NCBI GenBank assembly: GCA_022570795.1
Contig: JAKUDP010000011.1
Coordinates: forward strand, 620,001 to 684,000
Direction of reading: 5' to 3'
Source of the DNA: Sphaerulina vaccinii
Taxonomy: Eukaryota; Ascomycota; Dothideomycetes; Mycosphaerellales; Mycosphaerellaceae
DNA: 64,000 bases
Shown: positions 21,235 through 32,811 of the stretch, in pieces
How the letters are laid out: each line of letters opens with the position of its first letter
Position numbering within the stretch: the first letter of the stretch is position 1
The notes under the pieces: model-generated
What the model was told of the DNA's origin: nothing
Database searches by the model: none
What the model saw: only the letters and a program-made list of their open reading frames with translations
Translations under genes and position numbers: made by a program

Positions 21235-22020
21235 ATGCGGTCTAAAGGAGGAAATCCCGAGGAGAAATGCCCAGTTGATCATCGAACACGAGAAGCATGG
21301 CTTCAAGCAGCGAAAGCGAAGAAGAACACTCCTCTACCAAGTCCGACTCCGAATAAGCCACCACCACCACCAGCCGCACGCTTCTCCCTCGACACCTTCA
21401 CCTGGCAAACACCACCCCCGATCAAACGGTATCGACCTCTCCCCACCGACCGCGAAATCTCCTCCATCCCCCGAGCAATCATCAGCGACGCCTCCACTCT
21501 CAACTCCGCCGAACGCGCCGCTCTACCAACATCAAACAACGAAATCGAAACCGGCCACGACACATCAACAGGCAACTGGATCTACCCTTCCCAGTCCCAA
21601 TTCTTCTCCGCCATGAAACGTAAAGGCCACGAAGCAAACCCCAACGACATGTCCTCTATCGTTCCAATTCACAACGCAGTCAACGAACGAGCTTGGGAAC
21701 AGATCAAACAGTGGGAAAAGGGATGGGGGAGTGAAAGGTGTGGTGGACCGAAATTGGTTTCTTTTGCTGGGGATTCGAAGAAGCTTACGCCTAAAGCGTA
21801 CTGGAATATGTATGTGAAGGGCTATAAGGAGCCTTTTGATAGGCATGATTGGGTTGTGGATAGGTGTGGGAAGCAAGTGGAGTATGTGATTGATTTTTAT
21901 AAGGGGAAGGAGATGGCAGGGATGGAGGCTGTGCCATTGAGTTTCTTTTTGGATGTTAGGCCTAAGGTTAATAGTTGGGAGGGGGTGAAGATGAGGATTG
22001 CGAGGACTTTCGGATTCTGA
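21235..22020 (+). CDS. CYT2: Cytochrome c1 heme lyase (holocytochrome-c synthase family)
   Basis: The product is 261 aa, intronless. The enzyme attaches haem covalently to apocytochrome c1 in the mitochondrial intermembrane space. Seen: an N-terminal Cys-Pro haem-regulatory motif (CPVDHRTREAWL), a proline-rich linker, REISSIPR, then the HCCS core GNWIYPSQSQFFSAMKRKGH, SIVPIHNAVNERAWEQIKQW (with the haem-ligand-type His), GDSKKLTPKAYW, PFDRHDWVVDRCGKQVEYVI and FLDVRPKVNSWEGV. DRCGKxVxYVIDFY and GDSKKLTP point to CYT2 rather than CYC3. No cleavable presequence is expected in this family. Confidence 0.85.
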   Translation: MRSKGGNPEEKCPVDHRTREAWLQAAKAKKNTPLPSPTPNKPPPPPAARFSLDTFTWQTPPPIKRYRPLPTDREISSIPRAIISDASTLNSAERAALPTSNNEIETGHDTSTGNWIYPSQSQFFSAMKRKGHEANPNDMSSIVPIHNAVNERAWEQIKQWEKGWGSERCGGPKLVSFAGDSKKLTPKAYWNMYVKGYKEPFDRHDWVVDRCGKQVEYVIDFYKGKEMAGMEAVPLSFFLDVRPKVNSWEGVKMRIARTFGF

Positions 22021-22355
22021 GAGGAGCATGCGATGGACAACCATGATCAAGGGCTATGCGCTCGCATGCGTGAGCAAGATAAGCATTGAGATATGGGGAA
22101 GTCGGTGGAGAAAATGGTGGGCAGTACTCCGAACGATCAGGATTTTCCCAGGCACGACATTGGGAAGGCAATTGTTTGCTCTTGCGGGAATGTGCTTATT
22201 GTGCACAACAGCATATGAAGTGCCACCTATGCTACGCCTAAGCTGCCGAAGCCTGCTACTCGAGGACTCATCAAAGCAGTAATACTTGCAGACACATACT
22301 GGGACGAGTCTGAAGTATACATCTTTGCCGATTTTCAATATTTGAGACATCTGCA
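22021..22355. other. Intergenic, possible upstream exon of the next gene
   Basis: About 335 bp. A hydrophobic frame (LFALAGMCLLCTTAYEVPP, near 22170-22230) resembles a signal peptide and might belong to a missed first exon of the following cysteine-rich protein, but I found no clean splice path. Confidence 0.3.
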
Positions 22356-23339
22356 ATGTCAGTCAAGGCGCCCAATACTGTGATGTCGCGATGTTTCGAC
22401 AACAACAGAAAGGAGCTAGAAGATTATCTTCCATGCGACCTCGACGAAGATATCAGCGCTTGCTGTCCAATGGGCACACAATGTCTCAACAGCCAAGTCT
22501 GTGTGCAGGAAGATGGCCAGTATGCGCTCCCAAGCTGTACCGACAGTCAATGGGGCCTTGACGATGGCGGGGCATGTCCGTGTCAGCCCAGTATGTACTC
22601 GTAGGATACCGCTGTGTACAGAATCGCTGACTGCTTGTCAGAAGAGGTGGCGAAAGGTCTGGTACAGATCTGGGTGGGCGGAGCCGCAACTTGCAGTAAT
22701 GAGTCTTTCGTCTGCAGCCTTGTGAGCGACTGTCCTACTAAGGCAGAGCCACTCATACTCTACAACAATCCTGGTCGATTGCCAAATGATACGAGCAACT
22801 CGAATCTTCTGACATCCTACTACGAGGCGAATCGCGTTTCGATAGCCACTTTGCAGCAGAGTACGATAACGTCCACACAAGCTGGCATAGCTTCAGTCTC
22901 ACAAACAACTGCATTGGCAAGCGCGCTTGATCCTGCAACACCTGCGCATAGCCCCGTAGCCACATCGAACACGTCGTCCACCTCAGCAACCACACTGCCG
23001 CATGCTGCCAGTGGTGTAGGACTACGTACTGGCATTGGAGTGGGAATAGGCATCACAGTCTTCATTCTAGCCACATGCGTTGCCTTGTTTCTGGTCAGAC
23101 ACCCCCGAATTCGCTCAAAACGGGGTACCCACTCTGTTGAGACCGGGGCGAAGACATCAACAGACTGCGATGAGCAGACCATGAACAGTCAACAGTCGTC
23201 TTCGGTGCCATTCTCACCAATGAGTTTCGACATTCTATGGCGTGAAGAGCTTAGCATTAGTGCAGGACCGCACGAGCTTGACTCTGTGAAAGACGTTCAA
23301 GAGCTCGATGACACGACGATCGCCGAGTTGCCTGCATGA
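22356..23339 (+). CDS. Cysteine-rich single-pass membrane protein
   Basis: Exons 22356-22590 and 22642-23339 (51-bp intron) give 310 aa. Residues ~12-75 hold a cysteine pattern (RCFDNN...PCDLDEDISACCPMGTQCLNSQVC) common in fungal surface proteins. A Ser/Thr-rich stalk (residues ~145-205) is followed by one transmembrane helix (GIGVGIGITVFILATCVALF) and a basic stop-transfer RHPRIRSKR, then a ~75-aa cytoplasmic tail. This layout suggests a plasma-membrane sensor or adhesin-like protein. No signal peptide is present at the chosen ATG, so the true N-terminus may lie in an upstream exon. Ligand and function are unknown. Confidence 0.65.
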
Positions 23340-23613
23340 ACTGGAGGTGAGCTCACAATACTACAATTTCGACAGCTACTCCATCATGGGTGTCCCGAGA
23401 TGTGAGAGCATTGTCAACAAAGACTTGATGCTCGGGGTGTCCATGCGCATGTCGAACAAAGCAGAACTTCGACTCCATGGCCATATGCGGCCACAAATGG
23501 TATGGCTTTGTTGTCTCTTCAACGGCTCGACCACTTGCTCAATCGTCTGAAGGAACCTCTACTCAGGTCTTCACCACGACAGTTGGCCCTCAATATTACA
23601 ATTCAGAACGACA

Positions 23614-24690
23614 ATGGCTGCAGCTAGAGTACCCCCGACTCTTGTGACCTTACCACAGGAGCTCCTTGACAGGATCCTCTTTAACTGCTACAGCACGACT
23701 GATGTACTTCCAACAGATCGTGGATACATCTCTCCACAAGTGCTTGCCAATGTCCGCCTGACCAACAGATACATGCGTAAAGCATCACTCGAAACTTTCC
23801 ACAAAAGCAATTTCCGTCATTTTCGCATCAAGCTCGAATCTCGCGCTCCATGGCCCACTAGCACTTACGGCGCAATCGACGTAGCCCTTCACATCATGAA
23901 TCAAATCACAGACACCGACAATTCACCAGGCACACAAGTCCGAGAAATCGTTTTCAAACATCATCGACTCAGAGTTGGCGGGGGCCTCGATCCGACTATA
24001 CCAGTTCTATCAACTCACGATTTGACCCATTTACATACACAACTGAACACTCTATTCTCCTTGACCCCAAACCTCTCAAGCATCTTCTTCGACTTGCGCC
24101 TCGGCGGCCCACCCATGGCGACCACCATCCGACCCGGCTGGGACATACCCTTACAACTCCTCGGCCAGCCAGATATGCATGGGATATCTCTCCGCGATAT
24201 AAGAATGCACGGCGGAATATATGATCGCGCGGATTTATTGAATTTTCTCATTCGCCACTCTACAACTCTTCACTCCCTGGATTTGCGCAATGTGGTTTTG
24301 CTTACGCATGCTACATTAGATTGGGATATTGTTTTGAGGAATTTACGAGATCTTTCTCCTGCGTTGAGAGATGTGAGGTTTAGAAGGTTGGCGACATTCG
24401 TGCCTGCGAATGGAGTTTTGCAGAATAACTGGAATGGGACGTGGACGGTACCTGATACGTGGTTCAAAGATCCGGCGAAGCTAGAGGAGGATAATATGTA
24501 TTCTTGTAGTGCGAATAATGGGCAGTTGGGTAATGTTGGTATGGTTGGCGAATGGGGAGTTAAAGTTGGATTGAATAGATTGTTAGAAGAGATTGGAAGT
24601 GCGTTCTTCAATCCTGCGTTGACGCTTGATGCTTTGGTTGGGGCGGGGACTTTGGAAAGGTTTGAGGGAGGGGAGGCAGATGTAGATTGA
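23614..24690 (+). CDS. F-box-like protein, fungal family
   Basis: The product is 358 aa, intronless. The N-terminus (LVTLPQELLDRILFNCYSTT, then ANVRLTNRYMRKAS) has the LPxELL...I start and the following helical pattern of fungal F-box-like proteins. The rest is leucine-rich and irregular (LHTQLNTLFSLTPNLSSIFF, HSTTLHSLDLRNVVLL), as in substrate-binding parts of such proteins. A role as an SCF ubiquitin-ligase adaptor is possible but unproven. It has relatives in the window: the intact gene at 33789-34670 shares the general plan and the ending xANRLL, and the relic at 9677-9763 is nearly identical to its C-terminus. Confidence 0.7.
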   Translation: MAAARVPPTLVTLPQELLDRILFNCYSTTDVLPTDRGYISPQVLANVRLTNRYMRKASLETFHKSNFRHFRIKLESRAPWPTSTYGAIDVALHIMNQITDTDNSPGTQVREIVFKHHRLRVGGGLDPTIPVLSTHDLTHLHTQLNTLFSLTPNLSSIFFDLRLGGPPMATTIRPGWDIPLQLLGQPDMHGISLRDIRMHGGIYDRADLLNFLIRHSTTLHSLDLRNVVLLTHATLDWDIVLRNLRDLSPALRDVRFRRLATFVPANGVLQNNWNGTWTVPDTWFKDPAKLEEDNMYSCSANNGQLGNVGMVGEWGVKVGLNRLLEEIGSAFFNPALTLDALVGAGTLERFEGGEADVD

Positions 24691-25424
24691 TCGAGAAGAA
24701 GCGCAATGATATAGATTACTGGAATCTGACACTTTACTGCATACATACATCAAGGCTCGAAGAAAATGATCGTTATTGCCGTCCTCGCATTGTCTCTGCG
24801 CCGAGATGCGTGCGTGGCTTGTACGTAGAGTCACAGAGACATATTATATAAGAGTAAAATCGACAATTTACAAACTAATAATCTCCATTACTACCAACGC
24901 AAAAACAATCTGAGCGACTTAGCTCTAGCGTAGACAATGCTTCAAAACTGGGAGGAAACGGCATTAGGCAACGAACAACACTTTCATCATCATCAGCCCT
25001 GTATCATGCACGATCGACTCTCCAAGCGCCAATATATACTGCAGAAGTCTTGCTTTCCAAGCATATCCAAGACCTATGCTGCCGCCTCCTCGACACCAGT
25101 CACACTATCAGTCTTGTTCGTCCTACGATCAGGGTGGTCGATGGTCAGTACACCTCAGTACGTACTGTACTGTTTGATCAGCGTAGTACAATTAGGCGGA
25201 GACCTCGAAAACGGCAGTACAAACAAGCGGAAGCTCGCTGTCTGTCTGTCTGTCTGCGTGTACTGGCCTGCTACGAGGGTAGTAGCGGAGAGCCCTCGGA
25301 GATTGTATAGACCCACTTTTCGAGCCGCACCGCCGCCAAGGATCTAGTCGCCAGTACGGACAGTACAGACAAGCAGTAATTGGTCCGATTATGGACGATA
25401 CGATCAGACGAGCCGTCCGGCCAA
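24691..25424. other. Convergent intergenic region with short inverted and simple repeats
   Basis: No gene seen. Copies of a CAGTACARACAAGC motif occur near 25214 and 25358, and a partial inverted copy near 25161. A TCTG microsatellite occupies about 25237-25256. Confidence 0.4.
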
Positions 25425-26601
25425 TCAATCAAGCACTACCCCCGCTTGGCGTCTGTCTGTCTGTCGACCACCCTGCCTACGATACTGCACTCCCCTCCTA
25501 ATCTTATCCCAATCTTCCTGCTTGACAGGTTCATACTTGGGTGGATTTGCAGCATCTGTGCAGACTGGCAAACACTCGATCACAGAGTCCGGATTACAGC
25601 TACAGAAATATGGAATCGCATAGCGGGCTCGAGTGATTCGATCAGGACCTGAGTAGCGATCGGCTAGAGGAGGGAGAGTTACTCTGTGGAGAGTGGATTT
25701 CAACATATCTGTGATTTGTGACGTTAGTCAATAGAAGGGAATGAGAGGAAGAGTTGGAGGGGAATGTACCGTTCGACCAACGCATAAGCATATCCCCAAT
25801 ATTCATAACGCAGGCGCCTTTGATAGGAGGCGCTGGCACAAACTTTCCAGGACAATGCGGATCTTCCAACTCGAGCCCACCACAATCATCTTGAAATAAC
25901 AATGTAATAGATCCCCAATCCGTATGTCCAGGTATCCTAATTTTACTACCCGTCTCAAGCTCCGCAGCAGGTACAGGAGGATAATGTAATAATCTCAATT
26001 GATTGTAATCTCCAGAATGGAATTCTAAGAGGAAATCCTCTTCTTCGAGCCCCAGACCGATGGCGATACATTTTAGGATCTCTCGAGCGACGATATTACA
26101 TTCCCAATAGAAATCTAGCGTAAATTTGCGGAAACCTGGGAGGACTTCTTCGGAGGGGAACCAGACGTTTGGTTGTAAAGTATTCGCTTCACTTCCCACT
26201 TCAAACGATTCTTTCATATCGAATACTGTGCGCAATTTATCCGCGACTTCTTCATCCGTCTTCGTGGTTCCATCGCCAAGATACTGGGAGACCTTTTCGA
26301 GGCCTGGGTGGGAGTAGCCACGGTGAACGTCGGGTCCGTCTGGGTGAGGTGCTAGCATCTTCTTCTCCATTGGAAGATCGAAGAGCTTCTTGGCTACGCT
26401 GAAAGCTTCATCGATGCGCTCTTGCGGGACACCATGGTTCGCGATATAGACGAAGCCGACTTCTTTGCAAGCTTTGATGAGATCTGCTGCAAGGTGTTTC
26501 CGGGTTGTGGGGTTTTGAATATACCAGGCTGAGAAGTCGACGATGGGGACTTGAGCGTCGGGTGGAGCGAGTTGAGCGTCCTCCTCTGGTATAGAGCCCA
26601 T
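25425..26601 (-). CDS. 2-oxoglutarate/Fe(II)-dependent oxygenase (isopenicillin N synthase-like)
   Basis: Exon 1 is 26601-25770 and exon 2 is 25708-25425, with a 61-bp intron, giving 371 aa. The N-terminal DIOX_N-type domain shows VPIVDFSAW and GFVYIANHGVP. The catalytic jelly roll shows HTDWGSITLLFQDDCGGLEL (Fe ligands His and Asp), NIGDMLMRWSN, the third ligand His in STLHRV, and RYAIPYFCSCNPD where Arg binds 2-oxoglutarate. The soluble enzyme would hydroxylate or oxidise a small molecule. Fungal thymine 7-hydroxylase belongs to this superfamily, which is suggestive because the divergent neighbour is a nucleobase permease; the substrate is not shown by sequence. The C-terminus runs through a TCTG microsatellite (GGRQTDRRQ). 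The start was chosen at the first in-frame ATG. Confidence 0.85.
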
Positions 26602-27131
26602 TTCGTCCTTTGAGATGAAGGATTGAGCTGTTGTTGTCGTTGAAGTCAATGTTGAAGCTGTCCTGATCGTTCTGTGTGAAGATATTGCTAGGCTGAGGAG
26701 CAGTAGTCAACGATGTAGCACTTGTTGAGGCAGTGAGAGTCGCGAGCTTTCTATATGATTCGGCAGTTGTGTCGTTTCAATAACATACAGTAACTATGTA
26801 CTCGCCGATCCCCCCGTTGGTGAGGTGAGATAGGGCGAGCGTGGTATAGCTATAGCTCGGCATAGCTTCGTCCGTGCTGACAGGGATCGTCGTTGGAGGT
26901 GGTCGTTGCCAACAACTGTGAAGGACCAGGATCTTGAACGATTGGAGATAGGCAGAACTTGAGTTCGCACATGCATAGCAATGAATGCACTGCGATTGGA
27001 TCCTCATTGGCCGAAGGCGACAAGCAAGAATGCTACTGTTCATCTTTATCTCCGTCGTTCGACCTGAATATGCATCGCTGTTCAGCACATTCGCAGTGTG
27101 AGACAAGACCAGAAAGACACGAGTCTTCATC
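26602..27131. promoter_or_regulatory. Divergent promoter, oxygenase/permease
   Basis: About 530 bp between two divergent starts. WGATAR-type sites (for GATA nitrogen regulators) would be the natural thing to look for: GATAG (26829-26833) and a nearby TATAG are present, but no clustered pattern is obvious. Confidence 0.3.
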
Positions 27132-28897
27132 ATGTTCTCACCAGAAACCAAATCCAAAGCCAAGTACTGGGCCAAAAGACTCGAATGTCCAGTCGACGAA
27201 GATGCCGAATATTACAACACTTTCTGGTGCAATCGAGATCTGATCCCCATACCAGAAGATCGTCGAACATGGTAAGTTTTGCTCCACTTCAAGCCTCTCC
27301 ACCGCTCTGCTCACATCTCTCAGGACGTGGCAAGGCTTCTTCGGCTACTGGGTGATCTGTGGCGTCAACACAACAGCCTGGGCTTCCGCTTCCTCAATAA
27401 CAGCCCTCGGTCTCAGCGTCTCCCAAGCAATGGGCGTCATGGTCGGCGTCGCTACCATATCAGCCATCATCGCCGTCATAGCTGGCTGGCCAGGCTCGCA
27501 CCAATACATCGGCTTCACAGTCCTGAGTCGAGCCTCCTGGGGTATGCGAGGAGGATTCTGGCCTGTCCTCAACCGCATCGTCACGGCAATAGTGTGGAAT
27601 GGAATCCAACTCTACTGGGGTGGTCAATCGGTGAAGATTATGCTGGGTTCGATTTTTGGCAGGAGGTGGTTGAATCTCAAGAATACGCTTCCCGCGAGCG
27701 CGAATGTGGATACTGCGAGTTTGGTGGCGTTCTTTGTCTTTCTTGTTATCTTCTTGCCAGTACTGATGATTCCGCCTGAGAAGATGCAATGGCCGTTGAG
27801 GGTTACTTCCGTCATGATGTTTGGCGTTATGTTCGGTCTGCTGGCCTGGTCAGTCTCGACAGCTGGTGGCATCGGCCATCTCATGAATGTCTCTGCAACC
27901 AAGACCGGATCTGCCAACTCGTGGGCCACTGTATACGCTCTGCAGAGCATCATCGGAGCTCAAGCATCAGGCTGTCTCGGTCAGAGCGACTGGACCAGAT
28001 ACGCAAAGACACACAACGCAGCATTGCTAGGTCAGCTAGTCGCTGCTCCGATCCTGATCTGCGTGACAGCTGTTTGTGGCCTCCTCATTACGTCTGCGAC
28101 CAACGAGATCTACGGAGTCGCTACCTGGAATCCATTCGAGCTCCTGATAATGATCCAGGAACGCAGTAATTTGAGTGCAGCTGCGAGAGCAGGGACTTTC
28201 TTTGCGGGTCTTAGTTTCTTCCTCGATCAGCTTGCATTGTGTGTGGTCCTGAACTGTGTCTCCGGTGGTATGGACATTGCCGCTCTTTGTCCGAAGTGGA
28301 TGAACATTAGAAGAGGTGGCTACCTTATGTCTGTGATCGCAGTGGCAATTGTGCCGTGGAACTACGTAAGTTGTGTTTCTCGAGATGTCTGGAGTAGCAG
28401 CTGACTTGGGGACAAAGGTGACCAAGCCGACAACGTTCATCACAGTCCTCAGTGGGTGGTCGGTATTCCTATCCCCCATGACAGGCATAGTCGTTGGCGA
28501 CTATTTCTTCGTTCGCAATCGAGACTACCATCTTGGCGACTTGTACTGTGGGAACGAGCTGAGCGCCTACTGGTATACTTGGGGCTTCAACTGGCGCGGC
28601 ATGCTCGCGTGGACGGTCGGCATTGTGCCCGTGCTTCCAGGTTTCATTCGCGCGATCAAGGAGACCAGGGACGACACCAGTGGCTGGGACCACCTTTACG
28701 ACATCACCTACTTCTATGGCTTCTTCGCAAGCCTGACAGTACACGCCGGACTGCATGCGATCTTTCCTGGACCACGCCAGACGGGGCATTCGGACTTCGT
28801 TCTGAGGGAGCATGCGGAGATGAAAGAGAGCATCGAAGGTGTCCCCAGATTCGACGTGGAAAGCCAGGAAGTGAAGCCAGATAAGCTTGACTTCTAA
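27132..28897 (+). CDS. NCS1 nucleobase:cation symporter (uracil/allantoin permease type)
   Basis: Exons 27132-27271, 27324-28365 and 28418-28897 (52-bp introns) give 553 aa with about 12 predicted helices. NCS1 marks: RDLIPIPEDRRTWTWQGFFG before helix 1, AGWPGSHQYIGFTVLSRASWGMRGGFWPVL (TM2-3 with the substrate-site SRASWG), RIVTAIVWNGIQLYWGGQSV, SDWTRYAKT in helix 6, and SPMTGIVVGDYFFVRNRDY near helix 10. The protein imports uracil, uridine, allantoin or related bases with H+ across the plasma membrane; the fungal Fur/FUI1/DAL4 branch fits best. The C-terminus is acidic and lysine-bearing, as in permeases down-regulated by Rsp5 ubiquitination, whose gene is next door (probably coincidence). 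Confidence 0.9.
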
Positions 28898-30021
28898 GTC
28901 CGTGGTAGATAGTTCGCAGAGTTGACAGGTCTCGTCGGAAGGCAATCTTGTATAGTAGGTCTCTACTTCGGCGCCTGCCTTTAAGAGGTTGGCCCACCAT
29001 TTAATCTGAGAGTTTGCAATGTATCGCCACCGACGCACGAGGACTAGGCTATTGCATCTCCAGACAGAGCGCGTCGTCTCCTGAGTCCACTTTCTAGAGA
29101 GCGTCGCCGGCGTTTGATCGCATGCCACGAGCTTGGCTCTGTCACAAGTCCTGCTGCGATATGGGTGAAGAGTGTTCCGCGGGGACGAACGGCTCAGTTC
29201 CCATCGACAAGAGAGCCTCGGGCGTTCACAGTATATGGCTTGGCTTGTTTGTGGGCACATGATAAGAGCGTTCCCTTCCAGAGGCCAGTTTAGAAATGTC
29301 GAAGCAGTGTGCGGCTCCATATACCACCAAATCGCCAGCCATTGTAGAAAGCCTTGAAGGATGAGGCAGCTCGGCACATCTTCCGTAGTTCCTCTCCTCG
29401 TTCTTCAAGTCGGTACTGTTCTCGGACAGTCAGTATGATCTAGTCGCCTCTGCCGACGATGTAGCGAGTCTCGTTCATGTGTACGTAGTGAAGTGGAGAA
29501 TGGTTTGGTTCAGAAATAGCGCAAGTCGCGGCTCTTCCAAGAAGTGTTCCTTCCAAAGTGGGGCAAGACGGAACCAGGGCTGTTGGTGTTTCTCGACTCG
29601 ACTCTGACCTGACCTGACCTGACGAGTGACCTCTCCACAGTCACCACCTGCCACCGCTGCTGATCAGTGTCTTGTGTCGTGTGCCATTCTCCATCCTGGT
29701 CTAATTCCCTCTCACAGCTATCTGGCACGCGAGGTGAAGAAGCGAAAGGCGCAAGCGAAGGAAGAAAGAGAGCAAGTTGCAGTGGCGCAGCAGTCGCCAT
29801 CGTCATCCCACCGACCACACACCTCCTCATCGAACAACAGGCATCTCCACTACCTATCACCACGACAGCGCATTCATCTATACCATATCGCGCTACCTAC
29901 GCCATTCAGCGCACTTCGTAGACAGCGGCGCGGCCACTCACCGTGCATGGACTCCAACTAGGCGCCGATAGACCAAACACGGCGAGTAGGAGGAGAATAC
30001 CACCTCCAACCACAAGGCGCC
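28898..30021. other. Intergenic and long 5' leader of RSP5
   Basis: About 1.1 kb. It holds a TGACC-type pentanucleotide run (about 29605-29624). The final ~400 bp are rich in CA/CCA and lie within the likely RSP5 5' UTR. No gene seen. Confidence 0.45.
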
Positions 30022-32811
30022 ATGGCCGATCTACCATCGCAGCCTAATCTAAGGATTACCAGTATGTCAAGAGCATGGACAGGGCAATGTGTGGTATATG
30101 ATGGGGACTGACACGTGAGCAGTCATTGCCGCAGATGGACTATACAAGCGCGATGTCTTCCGTAAGTTCGAAGCTATTGACCGACTATGAAGGCTGCGGT
30201 ATGCTGATATGTAGAACAGGCTTCCCCGACCCTTTTGCGGTCGCGACAGTTGGTGGCGAACAGACCAAGACGACTGGAGTGATCAAAAAGACACTCAATC
30301 CATACTGGAACGAGAGCTTTGATATGTACGTGGAGCTATCATGCATATCTGAATAGCACCTGGAGACACCGTAGGCTGACAATATACTAGGCGCGTGACT
30401 GAGGAGAGCATACTTGCAGTTCAGATCTTTGACCAGAAGAAGTTCAAGAAGAAGGATCAGGGCTTCCTCGGTGTTGTCAATGTGCGCATCGGGAGTGTCA
30501 TTGACCTCGATGCTGGTGGTGATGGTAGGTCAGGCTCTATCCATTCAAGATAGAGCATACTGACCATGAACAGAGATGATCACTCGCGATCTCAGAAAGT
30601 CCAACGACAACTTAGTGGTGAATGGAAAGCTGATCATCAACCTGTCGACGAATCTCCGCGCACCAATCAATAGTGCCGCACGAGCGCCAGGCAGCTCCGC
30701 GGGTCCCTCGACTAATGGTGCGCATACACCTTCGACTCCTGTTGGTGCTCAATCCTCTTCGTCGCTGCAAACGCCTTCCACGAGCGCCGCCGGTTCAGTG
30801 GCGGCATCTCGACAGAACACTGGAGGAGTACCTTCAGCAGCTCCGCCAGCTGCGACGAATGGTACAGGTGCGCCAGCAAACAGACGAGCAGATGGGTCCG
30901 GGTTCAGTGCATTCGAGGATGCACAAGGCAGACTACCACCTGGTTGGGAAAGGCGAGAGGACAACCTGGGCAGGACCTACTATGTGGACCACAACAGCAG
31001 ACAGACAACATGGATTCGGCCCACTGCGAACTTCAACGCGGGAGAGCAGCGAGCGCAGCTGGAACAGCAGACGAACATCGAGCGACAAAGGCATCAGGGT
31101 CGAACACTACCAGAGGACAGAACTGGCGCGAACTCGCCCACTCTGTCCGACAGACAGAACTCACCTGGCCATACTCCTAACCCATCAACTGCAGGTAACG
31201 CCGCGAATGCTGCTCAGATGGTGGCGACTGGGGCTACTACCGCTGGAACTGGTGAGCTTCCTGCTGGCTGGGAGCAACGGCACACTCCAGAAGGACGTGC
31301 ATACTTCGTCGACCACAATACACGAACGACGACGTGGGTCGACCCACGACGACAACAATACATCAGGATGTACGGTCAGAACGCTACGGGCAACAGCACG
31401 ATCCAACAGCAACCTGTCTCGCAACTTGGTCCACTACCCAGCGGGTGGGAAATGCGTCTGACCAACACAGCACGAGTGTACTTTGTTGATCATAACACGA
31501 AGACCACGACTTGGGACGATCCACGGTTGCCATCGTCGCTGGATCAGAATGTGCCACAGTACAAGCGTGATTTCAGAAGAAAGCTGATCTACTTCCGATC
31601 ACAACCGGCTCTCCGAATATTGTCCGGACAATGTCATGTCAAGGTCAGGAGAACGCACATATTTGAGGACTCGTACGCGGAGATCATGCGCCAGAGCCCC
31701 AACGACCTCAAGAAGCGCCTAATGATCAAGTTCGATGGCGAGGATGGATTAGATTACGGTGGTCTTTCAAGGTATGCTTTGCATCACATACTCGGCGCGT
31801 CACTTGCTGACATCATCACAGAGAGTTCTTCTTCCTGCTCTCGCACGAGATGTTCAACCCCTTCTACTGCTTGTTCGAGTATAGTGCACACGACAACTAC
31901 ACCCTCCAAATCAACCCGCACTCCGGCATCAACCCAGAGCATCTTGGCTACTTCAAATTCATTGGACGTGTAGTCGGCCTGGCTATCTTCCACAGACGCT
32001 TCCTGGATGCTTTCTTCATTGGCGCCTTCTACAAGATGATCTTGAAAAAGAAGGTCATCCTACAAGATATGGAGGGTGTCGACGCCGAATTTCACCGCAC
32101 GCTCACCTGGGCCATGGAGAACGACATCACGGATGTCATCTACTCGACTTTCTCAGTCGAAGACGAGCGCTTCGGCGAGAAAGTCACTGTTGACCTCAAA
32201 CCTGGTGGCCGCGACATTGATGTCACGAACGAGAACAAGAAGGAGTACGTGGAGCTCATCACAGAATGGCGCATCAACAAGCGTGTTGAAGAGCAGTTCA
32301 ATGCTTTTGTCGCCGGGTTCCACGAGCTCATTCCTGCGGATCTGGTCAACGTCTTCGATGAGCGTGAACTGGAGTTGCTCATCGGAGGTATAGCAGACAT
32401 CGATGTCGATGACTGGAAGAAGCACACCGATTACCGCGGATACACGGAGAACGACGTTGTTATCCAGAACTTCTGGAAGGTAAGTACACGCTCTCATGAC
32501 TACTCAGCCTTTGTGCGTACTCACGCTAACAAATCTTACAGGTTGTCAGAGCATGGGACGCAGAACAGAAGTCCCGACTTCTGCAATTCGCCACTGGTAC
32601 CTCACGTATTCCTGTCAACGGCTTCAAGGATTTGCAAGGTTCAGACGGACCCCGAAGATTCACAATTGAAAAGTCTGGAGAAGAGAACCAATTGCCCAAA
32701 TCGCATACTTGCTTCAACAGATTGGATCTGCCGCCATATAAGAGCTTCGATGCTCTATCGCAGAAGCTTGTATGGGCTGTTGAGGAGACTGTTGGGTTCG
32801 GGCAGGAATAA
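30022..32811 (+). CDS. RSP5: NEDD4-type HECT E3 ubiquitin ligase
   Basis: Seven exons (30022-30061, 30123-30161, 30220-30325, 30391-30524, 30574-31771, 31822-32479, 32542-32811) give 814 aa, the same as Aspergillus HulA/yeast Rsp5 in size. Order: C2 domain (residues ~1-125, AADGLYKRDVF...PDPFAVATVGG), Ser/Thr/Pro/Ala linker, three WW domains near 226, 334 and 392 (each LPxGWE...YxVDHNxxTTTW), then the HECT domain from ~480 with [20 protein letters not shown] and the catalytic Cys in SHTCFNRLDLP (about 782). WW1 has Arg where the final WxxP follows (WIRP). It ubiquitinates permeases via arrestins and acts in endocytosis and sorting. Short 5' exons and 48-65 bp introns are typical of this gene in fungi. 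Confidence 0.95.

Noticed and set aside
28469..29377. 302-codon minus-strand frame
   Set aside because: It overlaps the end of the NCS1 permease on the opposite strand and shows no domain.
30673..31461. 262-codon plus frame within RSP5
   Set aside because: It is a frame-shifted shadow of the WW-domain exon, rich in residues expected from a Ser/Pro/Gln-coding region read out of frame.
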